A stretch of 11,888 bases of DNA from Deltaproteobacteria bacterium (GTDB lineage Bacteria > Desulfobacterota > Desulfobulbia > Desulfobulbales > BM004), in NCBI GenBank assembly GCA_019312685.1, contig JAFDCR010000345.1, positions 1 to 11,888 on the forward strand, in the 5' to 3' direction. Positions within the stretch are counted from its first letter, which is position 1, and each line of letters starts with the position of its first letter. The notes under the pieces were generated by a model, which worked only from the letters and a program-made list of their open reading frames with translations, did no database searches and was not told the DNA's origin. Made by a program: the position numbers and the translations under genes. This document shows positions 1-7,696 of this stretch, piece after piece.

Positions 1-293
1 AGCGGTCGGTCTATGATTCTGCAGGTCAGGGTTTCCTTTTCCGTCGGCCTGCCGATTTCGCGCCTGAAAAAACTTCCCGGAATCCTCCCGACCGAATACA
101 ATCTTTCCTGGTATTCAATGGTCAGGGGGAGAAAGCCCATTTCAGGTTTATTTTCCTTGGCTGCGGTTGCCGCTACCAGCACCACCGTTTCATCATATGT
201 GACCAAGACCGATCCGTTTGCCTGTCTGGCCATTTTACCGCTCTCGATACTCAGGGTGCGACCACCGATTTCGGCTTCAACTTTCTTATACAT
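1..293 (-). CDS. pnp: polyribonucleotide nucleotidyltransferase (PNPase), N-terminal part, cut by window edge
   Basis: PNPase is a phosphorolytic 3'-5' exoribonuclease of the RNA degradosome. Only the first 97 codons are inside the window; the gene runs off the left edge. The translation begins MYKKVEAEIGGRTLSIESGK and contains the signatures of the first RNase PH domain: a VLVTYDETVVLVAATA strand region, the segment FLPLTIEYQER, the RIPGSFFRRE motif and the IIDRPL motif at the edge. The ATG at 293 is chosen because an AAGGAG Shine-Dalgarno (299-304) lies 5 bases upstream. It is the last gene seen of the nusA-infB-rpsO-pnp cluster, immediately after rpsO as in most Proteobacteria. The catalytic residues of the second RNase PH domain and the KH/S1 domains cannot be seen. 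Confidence 0.95.
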   Translation of the reverse strand, partial: MYKKVEAEIGGRTLSIESGKMARQANGSVLVTYDETVVLVAATAAKENKPEMGFLPLTIEYQERLYSVGRIPGSFFRREIGRPTEKETLTCRIIDRP

Positions 294-418
294 GTATTCT
301 CCTTCTTATATGCTTCAGCTCTAAGCGCTGCAAATTCATGTTTTTGGCAGGAACAATTCTCTCCTCAATCGGAATATAATCTGCAAACACTCTTCTCACC
401 GACAAAACTGCATCCCAG

Positions 419-459
419 CCGGAGCAAAAATATTTGAACGGCAAGAAGAATTTTTCCGG
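419..459 (-). promoter_or_regulatory. inverted repeat in the rpsO-pnp leader (possible pnp leader hairpin)
   Basis: The 204 bases between rpsO and pnp hold no convincing gene. Within them, CCGG at 419-422 pairs with CCGG at 456-459, and AAAAAT at 426-431 pairs with ATTTTT at 450-455. This gives a 10-pair stem with a 3-base bulge and an 18-base loop. In E. coli the pnp leader forms a hairpin cut by RNase III and used in PNPase autoregulation (established there). A similar job here is inference from position only. Confidence 0.35.
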
Positions 460-468
460 TTAAAAGAG

Positions 469-484
469 TCAGCGCGTTTGCTGA
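469..484 (-). terminator. short hairpin just after rpsO, weak terminator or attenuator candidate
   Basis: On the minus strand TCAGC (480-484 read in reverse complement) and GCTGA (469-473) form a perfect 5-pair stem with a 6-base loop. It is followed by CTCTTTT (468-462), 13 bases after the rpsO stop codon. The stem is short and the T tract is interrupted, so it would be at best a partial terminator between rpsO and pnp. Confidence 0.3.
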
Positions 485-497
485 ACATTTGCTTCCG

Positions 498-767
498 CTA
501 CTTACGGATGCCAAGTTCCTGAATTATGGCACGGTACTTGGCGATATCCTTCTGTTTCAAGTGCTGCAGAAGCCTTCTTCTCTGACCAACGAGCTTTAAT
601 AAACCACGGCGGGAATGATGATCCTTCTTGTGTATTTTGAAATGCTCCGTCAGATAGCTGATCCGGTCGCTCAGCAGGGCAATCTGCACCTCTGATGAAC
701 CGGTATCTGTTTCATGTGTTTTGAATTTTTCAATAATTTGACTTTTCTTTTCAGCTTGCTGTGCCAC
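498..767 (-). CDS. rpsO: 30S ribosomal protein S15
   Basis: S15 is a primary 16S rRNA-binding protein that organises the central domain of the 30S subunit. The 89-residue product has the usual family length and hallmark segments: the N-terminal helix with HETDTGSSEVQIALLSDRI, then LTEHFKIHKKDHHSRRGLL and the basic RRRLLQHLKQKD helix, ending LGIRK. Translation starts at a GTG (767-765) behind a near-perfect AGGAGG Shine-Dalgarno 6 bases upstream. The stop is TAG. It lies between truB and pnp in the standard order. In E. coli S15 represses its own mRNA through a structured leader; no specific operator was identified in the 109 bases upstream here (768-876), which hold no gene. Confidence 0.98.
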   Translation of the reverse strand: MAQQAEKKSQIIEKFKTHETDTGSSEVQIALLSDRISYLTEHFKIHKKDHHSRRGLLKLVGQRRRLLQHLKQKDIAKYRAIIQELGIRK

Positions 768-876
768 AATTTACCTCCTAATCATGTTTTTAAAAAATGC
801 CGGGTCAGCCGAATCTCCGGTAGTTCATTTAAGTGGCATCTACCTGGAATCCAGCCTGCCAGCCTGATAATCCTCA

Positions 877-1692
877 TTAATTATTTTCTGTGTTACCCGC
901 AAGTAATTCCTTTACCGCATCCACCGTTATGCGATGGTTTTCAAGTAAGGATTTTGCCGTCTCCCGGTCAAACAGTTTTTCTCCCGGCAGCGTATCAGCC
1001 AGGGAAAAAATCCCGTTGCGGGTTCTTTTCAGTTTTCTCAGGTGCGAACCACATCCTAAAAATTCACCTATGTCTGCTGCAAGAGTCCTTATATAGGTAC
1101 CCTTGGAACAGACAACTCTGAGGGTCAACGTATCCCGACTCCGGGATACACAGTGCAACTTCTTTATGTTAATTAAACGCGCTTCCTTCTCCACTTTAAT
1201 CCCTTTGCGCGCATAAAAATATAAAGGTTTACCTTTATGTTTTAAAGCGGAGTATCGCGGGGGAGTCTGCAACTGTTCCCCGGTAAATCTCTCCAGGCAC
1301 TCTGCAATATCTTCATCCGTTATAACGGACACCGGTCTCCGCTCAATTACAGTTCCTTCCGGATCCTGCGTATCAGTAGTCACACCCAGCTGCAGGGTCG
1401 CTTCGTATTCTTTATCTCCGGCCATCAACAGAGGAATTATTTTCGTTGCCGGTCTTCCGGCACAGATTATCAGTACACCTGAGGCAAATGGGTCCAAGGT
1501 GCCGGTATGACCGACTTTCTTAATATCCAGACTCCTTCTTACTAACTGTACCATACGAAACGATGTGGCGCCTTCCGGTTTACATACCGGAAAGATGCCG
1601 GCATGGGATGCTTTTGCAGTATCCCCTGATGCTGAAAATCCATTTCTTATCAGCAATCCCGTATTGTTTTCTTTCTCAACCGGAGTCATCAC
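877..1692 (-). CDS. truB: tRNA pseudouridine(55) synthase TruB
   Basis: TruB isomerises U55 to pseudouridine in the T loop of tRNAs. The catalytic motif GHTGTLDPFASGVL is at residues 61-74, with the nucleophile Asp at 67. It is preceded by GIFPVCKPEGATS (32-44) and followed by the KEYEATLQLGVTTDTQDPEG substrate-binding region (94-113) and the CSKGTYIRTLAADIG motif. The remaining C-terminal part is of normal length. The start is GTG at 1692 with an alternative ATG at 1689; GAGGG lies 13-16 bases upstream, a rather long spacing. The first 31 residues (before GIFPVCKPEG) form an unusual polar extension not needed for the fold, though no better in-frame start downstream is obvious. It is separated from nrnA by 36 bases and stops with TAA. 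Confidence 0.95.
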   Translation of the reverse strand: MMTPVEKENNTGLLIRNGFSASGDTAKASHAGIFPVCKPEGATSFRMVQLVRRSLDIKKVGHTGTLDPFASGVLIICAGRPATKIIPLLMAGDKEYEATLQLGVTTDTQDPEGTVIERRPVSVITDEDIAECLERFTGEQLQTPPRYSALKHKGKPLYFYARKGIKVEKEARLINIKKLHCVSRSRDTLTLRVVCSKGTYIRTLAADIGEFLGCGSHLRKLKRTRNGIFSLADTLPGEKLFDRETAKSLLENHRITVDAVKELLAGNTENN

Positions 1693-1728
1693 AATATAAT
1701 TTTTTCCCTCTGCCGAAAACCATTGTGA

Positions 1729-2706
1729 TTACAGTCTTCGCTTGATCTCCTGCAGCAGGTCCTCACTCACTTCGCCCAGTGTTTTGTCTTTTATCCTGAA
1801 ACCTGCCGCATTTCTATGCCCACCACCGCCAAACTGCATTGCCACCAGGGACACATCGCATTCACCCTTTGCCCTGAGGCTTACTTTGATATATCCTTCA
1901 AGGGTTTCTTTCAAAAAGGCGGCGACTTTAACCGAACGCAGCGCCCGGGGCAAGTTGATAAACTCTTCCGTATCTTCACGCAAAGCCCCGGTCGCTTCAA
2001 ACATCTCATTTGTTGCTTTAATAACGGCTATTTGATCCTCAAAATATAACTTCAGGGAACCGAGAACTTTTTCCAACAGCCGTAATCTGTTTACCGTATA
2101 GTTGTCAAAGAGCTTGCCTGCGACTTCTGATGGCTTAATGCCTAGTTTTAAGAGATGACCGGCAACCTGCAATGTATATGCTGTAGTTGATTCATACTTA
2201 AAAGACCCGGTGTCAGAAACTATCGCCGTATAAAGACAGAATGCTGCCCTGTATGAAATTTCAGCATCAAGGGCCTGGGCCAGGTCAAAAATCATTTCTG
2301 CACTTGATGAGCGTCCGGCTTCAACCCATCTTATATCTCCGAATTCCTTATGTCCTGCATGATGATCTATAACTATAAAAGGGTGAATCTGTAAAAGTGT
2401 GTCCATTTGTTCACCCAGCCTGTAACGGTCTCCACAATCAACAGCTATCCCGACATCAAACTGAGATATGTCAGGAAGTTTATTGCTGAGTTGTTTGGAG
2501 CCGGGTATGAATTCATGCAGACTTAAGGCAAATTCCTGGCAGTAATAAAACACTCTCTTTCCCTGTGATTCCAGAATATTACCCAGGGCCAGCTGTGAGC
2601 CAATTGCATCTGCATCCGGAAACACATGGCTGACAATAACCACACTCTCTGCCTGCCGCAATGCTTCGGTAACCTGTTCAGGAACCTGTTTCGGAGGATT
2701 CAACAT
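1729..2706 (-). CDS. nrnA: DHH/DHHA1 phosphoesterase, NrnA-like (nanoRNase / pAp phosphatase)
   Basis: The 325-residue protein matches the NrnA family, which degrades very short oligoribonucleotides and, in several species, dephosphorylates pAp. The DHH-domain metal ligands are visible: SHVFPDADAIGS with His27, Asp31 and Asp33; VDCGDRYRLGE with Asp90; the name-giving DHH at 114-116; and SDTGSF with Asp165. The C-terminal DHHA1 substrate domain carries FGGGGHRNAAGF at 292-303. The ATG at 2706 lies inside the end of rbfA (29-base overlap), suggesting translational coupling. The same position between rbfA and truB is common for this family. Whether the main substrate is nanoRNA or pAp cannot be decided from sequence. 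Confidence 0.93.
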   Translation of the reverse strand: MLNPPKQVPEQVTEALRQAESVVIVSHVFPDADAIGSQLALGNILESQGKRVFYYCQEFALSLHEFIPGSKQLSNKLPDISQFDVGIAVDCGDRYRLGEQMDTLLQIHPFIVIDHHAGHKEFGDIRWVEAGRSSSAEMIFDLAQALDAEISYRAAFCLYTAIVSDTGSFKYESTTAYTLQVAGHLLKLGIKPSEVAGKLFDNYTVNRLRLLEKVLGSLKLYFEDQIAVIKATNEMFEATGALREDTEEFINLPRALRSVKVAAFLKETLEGYIKVSLRAKGECDVSLVAMQFGGGGHRNAAGFRIKDKTLGEVSEDLLQEIKRRL

Positions 2707-3097
2707 CTGTCCTTATCTCCTTCAAAAGCCTCTCCATTTCCTGCTGGTGAGCCATGGATAGATCCAATTTGAAAATAAGATCCGGAGTAAATCGCATACC
2801 CAATTCCCGCGCAAGATGGCTGCGGATAAATCCTTTGGCGCGAGCAAGGCCCTCTACAGCATTTTTTCTCTCCTCTTCATCACCCAATATACTATAATAT
2901 ATTATGGCCTTTCGCAGGTCCCTGGTCACTTCCGCGTCAACAATAACCACCTGCGCCAATCTCGGGTCTTTGACCTTATGGAGCAGCAGAAGTGCGATCT
3001 CATTCTTTATCATATCTGCAACCCGTTTCGGCCGCTTATGGCCTAGCGTTTCTCTGCCAAACGGGTACTGAGTTTTTTTGGGATGCGTTGCCATCAT
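2678..3097 (-). CDS. rbfA: 30S ribosome-binding factor A
   Basis: RbfA is a KH-like cold-shock-linked factor that binds immature 30S subunits and helps 16S rRNA 5'-end maturation. The protein shows the RPKRVADMIKNEIALLL helix, then KVKDPRLAQVVIVDAEVTRDL (a KH-type beta-alpha region), the ARAKGFIRSHLARELGMRFTPDL segment and the end LSMAHQQEMERLL. The ATG at 3097 (an adjacent ATG is at 3094) is preferred, with AGGCAGG about 10 bases upstream, giving 139 residues. The frame remains open to a TTG at 3118, which would add 7 residues and place the start 11 bases after the infB stop. It follows infB closely and overlaps nrnA by 29 bases. Stop TGA. Confidence 0.93.
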   Translation of the reverse strand: MMATHPKKTQYPFGRETLGHKRPKRVADMIKNEIALLLLHKVKDPRLAQVVIVDAEVTRDLRKAIIYYSILGDEEERKNAVEGLARAKGFIRSHLARELGMRFTPDLIFKLDLSMAHQQEMERLLKEIRTDVESSETGS

Positions 3098-3129
3098 TTT
3101 CTTTATGCCTGCCTGCAAAATAAAAGATC

Positions 3130-5910
3130 CTACAAGGTGACTTCAACCTCTTTCATTATAAAGGCCTCGATTACATCACCTATTTTAATATCATTAAAGT
3201 TTTCTATACCGATACCGCACTCATAGCCGCTTGCAACCTCCTTGGCATCATCCTTGAATCTCTTCAATGAGCCTATTTCCCCGGTATAAATAACGACTCC
3301 GTCCCTCAGTATTCTAACCTTGGCATTGCGCATTACCTTTCCATCAATGACATAACAACCTGCAATTGTTCCGACTTTCGGTACCTGGAAGGTTTCCCTC
3401 ACTTCCGCACTGCCGATAACCGTTTCTTCGAATTCCGGCTCCAGCAGTCCGGTCATGGCTTTCTTAATATCATCAAGCGCATGATAAATGACGTCATAGA
3501 ATCTGATGTCAACCTTTTCTTTACTGGCCAGCTCTTTTGTTTTTACCGGCGGCCTTACGTTAAATCCTATGATTATGGCATCTGAAGCGGAAGCAAGGAG
3601 AACATCGGATTCGGTAATTGTTCCTGTACCTTCATGCAGGATACGCACCTTGATCTCATCTGTACTCAGCTACTCAATAGCTTTCTTGAAAGCCTCAAGC
3701 GTACCTTGGACGTCAGACCGCAGAACAATCCTGAGCTCTTTAACATCACCAAGCTCCATCTGCTCAAAAAGCTTGTCCAAAGAAATTTTCGAGGCAGAGG
3801 CCAGTTCCTGTTCCCTCAATTTAAGCTGTCTTGAGGCGCTTACGCTTTTGGCCATTTTTTCATCTCTGACCACAATAAATTCATCACCTGCCTGAGGAAC
3901 CCCTGAAAGTCCTTGGATCTCGACCGGGGTAGCCGGACCAGCCTCCTCAATGTGCTCGCCCTTGTCATTTGTAAGGGTTCTGACTTTTCCGAAATACTGC
4001 CCGATTACAATCGGTTCACCAAGGTGCAGGGTGCCTTCCTGTACCAGAACAGTGGCCACAGGCCCTCTTCCCTTGTGGAGTTGGGCTTCAACAACCCTTC
4101 CCCGGGCCTTACGATTCGGATTTGCCTTGAGTTCCAAAACCTCGGCCTGCAGCAGAATATTGCTCAGCAGATCCTCGATTCCAATACCCTTTTTGGCGGA
4201 AGTCTCGCAATAGATTACATCTCCGCCCCAATCTTCAGGTACCAGTCCAAACTCGGCAAGCTCTCTCTGTACCCGCATGGGATCTGCATCCGCCTTGTCA
4301 ATCTTGTTGACCGCAACTACAATCGGCACCTTGGCAGCCTGAGCATGATTAATGGCTTCCTTTGTCTGGTCTTTTACACCGTCATCTGCAGCAACAACCA
4401 GCACAACGACATCCGTTATCTGAGCTCCGCGGGATCGCATTTCAGTAAAAGCCGCATGCCCCGGAGTATCAAGAAAAACCACATCCCCTTCACTGGATCT
4501 GACATAGTAGGCTCCTATATGCTGTGTAATGCCACCAGCCTCACCGAGAGCTACATCGGTTTTGCGGATTGAGTCCAGAATAGAGGTTTTTCCATGATCA
4601 ACGTGCCCCATAACCGTAACTACAGGCGGTCTTGGCAATGCTTCCCCTCCGCCTTCCTGCTCTTCCATCTGCATTACATTTATTTCATCAGTAATGCCCT
4701 GTTCAACTTCATAGCCAAAATCAGCTGCAACAAGAGTTGCAGTATCGACATCCAGAACCTGATTCACAGTCGCCATTACCCCAAGCCCCATAAGCTTGGC
4801 AATAACTTGATTAACCTTCACTGACATCTTGTGGGCCAGATCACCGACACTGATGGTTTCAAAGACCTTGATCCGCAACTTGATGGCCTTAGTCTCAGCA
4901 GGAGGAGAGGCGGGTTCCGACTTTTTCTTCTTGACTTTCGGTCCCCTCGCACCCCGTGGTCCGTACTCGTAATCCCCTTCAAGGCCAAAGCCCCTACGTC
5001 CTTTACGTTTACCAAGGGGTTTTTTGAAACGACCCTCCTGCTCTCCGGGTTCAGAACGGAACTGAACCAGTCTTTTGCCCTTTTTCTTTCCCTTAACTCC
5101 ACGGGCCTCTTCAGCATCCTTTGACTCAGCCGCCATAATATCAGAACCTTCTTCAACCAATGCGACCTTGCCTTTTCCTTTTGCCAGGCGTGTGGGCTTG
5201 ACAGGTGTTTTAGTTTTTGGCTTTTCCTCCGGAACCTGTATGGCTGCCTTCTTGATAACCTTTGCCAATCCCCTGCGCGGAGGAGGCACTATGCGTTTAA
5301 CGGTTTTAGACTCAGGCTTTTTCTCTTCTTTCTTTTCATCCTTTTCAGGTTTTTCTTCTTTTAGCTCCTCTTCCGGTTCAGCTGCAACAGCCGGCTTCTC
5401 AGCGGCGGCCTCTGAGGTATCAGGTTCAGGTTCCATTACCGGAGCAGCAGGTGCGACTTCTTCAGCAACAGCGTCAGCGGCGGGTGCTTCCTCTTTAACG
5501 GCAGCCTCGGCGACAACCTCTTCCTTCTTTTTCTTTGCAGGTTTCTTTATTCCCGGCTTTTTTACAGCCTTTTTCTCAATCGGCTTTTCAACTTCTTTGA
5601 TTTCTTCAATAGGAGGCATCTCCTCCTTTTTTTCAGCCGGTTCAACTGGAGGAGGGGGTTCTATAACACGACGGACTGTCTGCGACCGGCGTCGTATAAT
5701 TGTTGCACGTCCCTTGGTGCTGATCCGCTTCTCAACAACTTCCGTCTCAACAGTGCCAAGGACATTTCTACGGATCTCGTCAGCGACTTCGTCTTCAACC
5801 GTTGAGCTATGGCCTTTAATCTTATAGCCGAGGTCAATAAGCTTATCAGCCAACTCCGTACTTTTCATGCCGGCCTCTTTGGCTAAATCATATATTCTGA
5901 TTTTGCTCAT
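3130..5910 (-). CDS. infB: translation initiation factor IF-2, reading frame interrupted by an in-frame TAG at codon 747
   Basis: IF2 is the GTPase that brings fMet-tRNA to the 30S subunit and promotes subunit joining. Domains in order: IF2_N (residues 3-52), a long Lys/Glu/Ala/Pro-rich linker (about 90-340), a second IF2_N-like domain (345-402), the G domain with GHVDHGKT (435-442), DTPGH (481-485) and NKID (535-538), domain II (about 600-690), then domain III and C-terminal domains C1/C2. At codon 747 (3670-3672) an in-frame TAG interrupts the region DVQGTLEAFKKAIE-TAG-LSTDEIKVRILHEG. Coding continues in the same frame with normal IF2 sequence to a TAG at 3130-3132, for 926 codons in all. 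The first piece, 3670-5910, encodes 746 residues. The second, open from a GTG at 3648, encodes 172 residues and lacks the G domain. IF2 is essential, so a true loss is unlikely unless a second copy exists. The ATG at 5910 overlaps the ylxR stop (ATGA). Confidence 0.93.
3670..3672 (-). other. in-frame amber (TAG) codon inside infB
   Basis: On the minus strand the codons read GCT ATT GAG TAG CTG AGT ACA GAT. From memory, E. coli and Bacillus IF2 have Lys at this place (before LSTDEVKV in E. coli), so a single AAG-to-TAG change explains the codon. There is no frameshift: the frame and the family match are intact on both sides. Candidate explanations are a sequencing or consensus error, a genuine mutation, an amber suppressor tRNA, or pyrrolysine insertion, which is known in a few deltaproteobacteria. 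TAG is otherwise used as a normal stop in this window. Confidence 0.9.
5826..5904 (-). repeat. IF2_N-coding segment at the infB start, DNA-level copy of a segment in nusA
   Basis: This stretch encodes residues 3 to about 28 of IF2 (KIRIYDLAKEAGMKSTELAD and following). It aligns without gaps to 6301-6379 at the 3' end of nusA, with about 66 of 79 positions identical by hand count, including a run TCAATAAGCTTATC (plus strand). It is a direct repeat at an offset of 475 bases. Confidence 0.8.
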
Positions 5911-6161
5911 TCTCTATTATCATCCTCCCAGTCAACACTTACTTGACAGCCCTGAACCCGAAAGGCCCGGGACAACTTCTTCTTATTTCTATAAAAAATG
6001 CGTAAACAGCTATTATTCTCACAACAATAGGCGGATCGCCCCTGCTCAGTTCCTTTCCGGTCAAGCATAACCGTTCCTTCCTGTAAAACAAACTTCAACA
6101 GCTGTTTTTTAGGAAACCTTTGCTGGCACCCTAGACAGGTTCGCATTGGCTGCTTTTTCAT
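5907..6161 (-). CDS. ylxR: YlxR family RNA-binding protein (RnpM-like)
   Basis: This small basic protein of 84 residues belongs to the YlxR family, found between nusA and infB in many bacteria. The signature RTCLGCQQRFPKKQLLKFV near the N-terminus and the GRSAYCCENNSCL segment with its Cys residues are visible. The B. subtilis homologue has been reported to bind RNase P RNA and modulate its activity (RnpM); a nucleoid or regulatory role has been proposed elsewhere. Function here is inferred from family and place only. The ATG at 6161 has a modest GGTAAGAG element directly upstream. The TGA stop overlaps the infB ATG, so translation of ylxR and infB is probably coupled. Confidence 0.9.
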   Translation of the reverse strand: MKKQPMRTCLGCQQRFPKKQLLKFVLQEGTVMLDRKGTEQGRSAYCCENNSCLRIFYRNKKKLSRAFRVQGCQVSVDWEDDNRE

Positions 6162-6223
6162 CTCTTACCAGTTCTGCCTACTTGGAGCAGAGATCCATTG
6201 GTCCCCTGATTTTTTCCTTAACC

Positions 6224-7696
6224 TTATCCGCCCAATACCTCATCCCTGATTTTAGCGGCAGTCTCTTCATCAACGGCTGAACTATAATTTTTTATATCAA
6301 AACCGAGTTCAATAAGCTTATCTGCAAGCTCTTTACTTTTCAAGCCGGCCTCTTGGGCCAATTCATAGATTCGGATTTTATCTTTCCCCGAACTCTTCTC
6401 AGGTGCTTCAGCTTCAGAATCCGGAGCTTCGCTTTCCTTTTCAGAAGGCAGAGCTGCTGCAGATTCCAGATAGTCCTGAATTGACTCAAAAATTTTTGCC
6501 GCCGTTTCCGGCTTCATACCCTTCAGGCCTTCCAGCTCCTTAATGTCTATACCTTTCAAATCCTCAGCTGTTCTGAATCCACCATCATAAAGGATGTCCG
6601 CCACTCCCTCATCAACACCTTCGATCTTGAGAAGTGACCTGTATCCATCCTCTTCAAGCTTGGCATATCTTGATTCACTTTTAACATCTATATTCCAGTT
6701 GAGCAGTTTTGAGGCCAGCCTCACATTCTGTCCCTGGCGACCTATCGCCAGAGACAACTGATCATCAGGGACTACTACCAAGAGTGATTTCTTGTCCTCA
6801 TCGACCAAAACCATTGCCACCTCGGCAGGTGCCAAAGCACTGGAAACAAATTTGGCAGGATCGGGGCTCCAGGGGACAATATCGATTCTTTCGCCCTGCA
6901 GTTCCTGGACAACATTCTGTACTCTGGAACCTTTCATACCAACACAGGCTCCAACAGGATCCACATCCGACTCGCTGGAGGATACTGCAATTTTCGCCCT
7001 GAAACCCGGTTCACGACTGACGCCCATGATCCTCACTATGCCTTCAGCAATTTCAGGGACCTCCATCTCAAAGAGTTTTGCCAGAAAATCATTATTGACC
7101 CGGCTCAAAACAAGCTGCTGTTCCCTGCTGCTTTGCCGTACATCAAGGAGCAGAGCCCTGATCCTGTCACCCTGCCGAAAAGATCTCTTGGGTATCTGTT
7201 CACTATGTGGCAAAATTGCATCGGTACGCCCCAGGTTGATAATCATATTACCCCTTTCAAACCTCTGTACAATACCGTTGACAATTTCACCCTTCCTGCC
7301 CTTGTACATGTCATATATGACATCAAGTTCTGCGTCTTTCATCTTCTGGATAATAACCTGCTTGGCCGATTGAGCTGCAATCCGGCCAAGATCAGCGATA
7401 TTTTCCATTTTGGTGCCGATTTCATCATGCAGTTTTACACCGGGATCCAGGGCGGATGCCTCCTCAAGAGAAATCTCGGTCTGCTCGTCCTCAACAGTTT
7501 CCACCACCATACGGAACTGAAAAATCTCAACCTCACCGAGCTCATCATTATACTGGACCTCCATATCCCTGCGGCTCCCGAATTTCTTCCTGGCTGCTGA
7601 ACGGACAGCCTCTTCAATGGTCTCGACAAGCAAATGTTTCTCAATTCCTTTATCCCTACTGATCTGGTCAATTATTCTTTTCAAATCCGAAAGCAT
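6224..7696 (-). CDS. nusA: transcription termination/antitermination protein NusA with an extra C-terminal IF2_N domain
   Basis: NusA binds RNA polymerase and nascent RNA and controls pausing, termination and antitermination. The ATG at 7696 is chosen over a TTG at 7714 because GGAG sits 7 bases upstream, giving 490 residues beginning MLSDLKRIIDQISRDKGI. Domains: N-terminal polymerase-binding domain (1-125), S1 (about 130-195), KH1 with GACVGMKGSRV (249-259), KH2 with LSLAIGRQGQNVRLA (314-328), and a helix-hairpin-helix region (about 352-410). After a Glu/Ser/Ala-rich linker (412-436), residues 439-490 form an additional domain, KIRIYELAQEAGLKSKELAD and following, which closely matches the IF2_N domain at the start of the neighbouring IF2. 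E. coli NusA ends instead in acidic AR repeats. Stop TAA; ylxR follows after 62 bases. Confidence 0.96.
   Translation of the reverse strand: MLSDLKRIIDQISRDKGIEKHLLVETIEEAVRSAARKKFGSRRDMEVQYNDELGEVEIFQFRMVVETVEDEQTEISLEEASALDPGVKLHDEIGTKMENIADLGRIAAQSAKQVIIQKMKDAELDVIYDMYKGRKGEIVNGIVQRFERGNMIINLGRTDAILPHSEQIPKRSFRQGDRIRALLLDVRQSSREQQLVLSRVNNDFLAKLFEMEVPEIAEGIVRIMGVSREPGFRAKIAVSSSESDVDPVGACVGMKGSRVQNVVQELQGERIDIVPWSPDPAKFVSSALAPAEVAMVLVDEDKKSLLVVVPDDQLSLAIGRQGQNVRLASKLLNWNIDVKSESRYAKLEEDGYRSLLKIEGVDEGVADILYDGGFRTAEDLKGIDIKELEGLKGMKPETAAKIFESIQDYLESAAALPSEKESEAPDSEAEAPEKSSGKDKIRIYELAQEAGLKSKELADKLIELGFDIKNYSSAVDEETAAKIRDEVLGG
6301..6379 (-). repeat. IF2_N-coding segment at the nusA 3' end, copy of the infB start
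   Basis: Partner of the segment at 5826-5904. At protein level NusA KIRIYELAQEAGLKSKELAD faces IF2 KIRIYDLAKEAGMKSTELAD, and the likeness continues through KLI-LG--IK--SS-V--E-A--IR--VLG to the NusA C-terminus. DNA identity is about 66 of 79 by hand count, which suggests duplication or gene conversion rather than only ancient homology. Confidence 0.8.

Noticed and set aside
768..876. Rho-independent terminator between truB and rpsO (CCGG repeats near a T6 run)
   Set aside because: Only a 4-base stem can be formed with a long loop, so pairing is too weak. The region more likely is just the rpsO leader.
3130..3648. Independent short gene encoding the C-terminal part of IF2 from a GTG start
   Set aside because: The piece is in exact frame with the upstream infB part, begins in the middle of a conserved domain and has only a weak GAG element before the GTG. 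A one-base interruption of infB is simpler.
3913..4572. 219-codon plus-strand open frame
   Set aside because: Lies antisense to the IF2 G domain and domain II, which have unmistakable motifs; no independent support.
5075..5827. 250-codon open frame on the plus strand, rich in Ser, Thr and Phe
   Set aside because: It is antisense to the Lys/Glu/Ala-rich linker of IF2, whose codons lack reverse-strand stops. It has no ribosome-binding site and no family likeness.
6792..7600. Overlapping plus-strand frames of 193 and 155 codons
   Set aside because: Both are antisense to the S1/KH part of nusA and show no recognisable domain.
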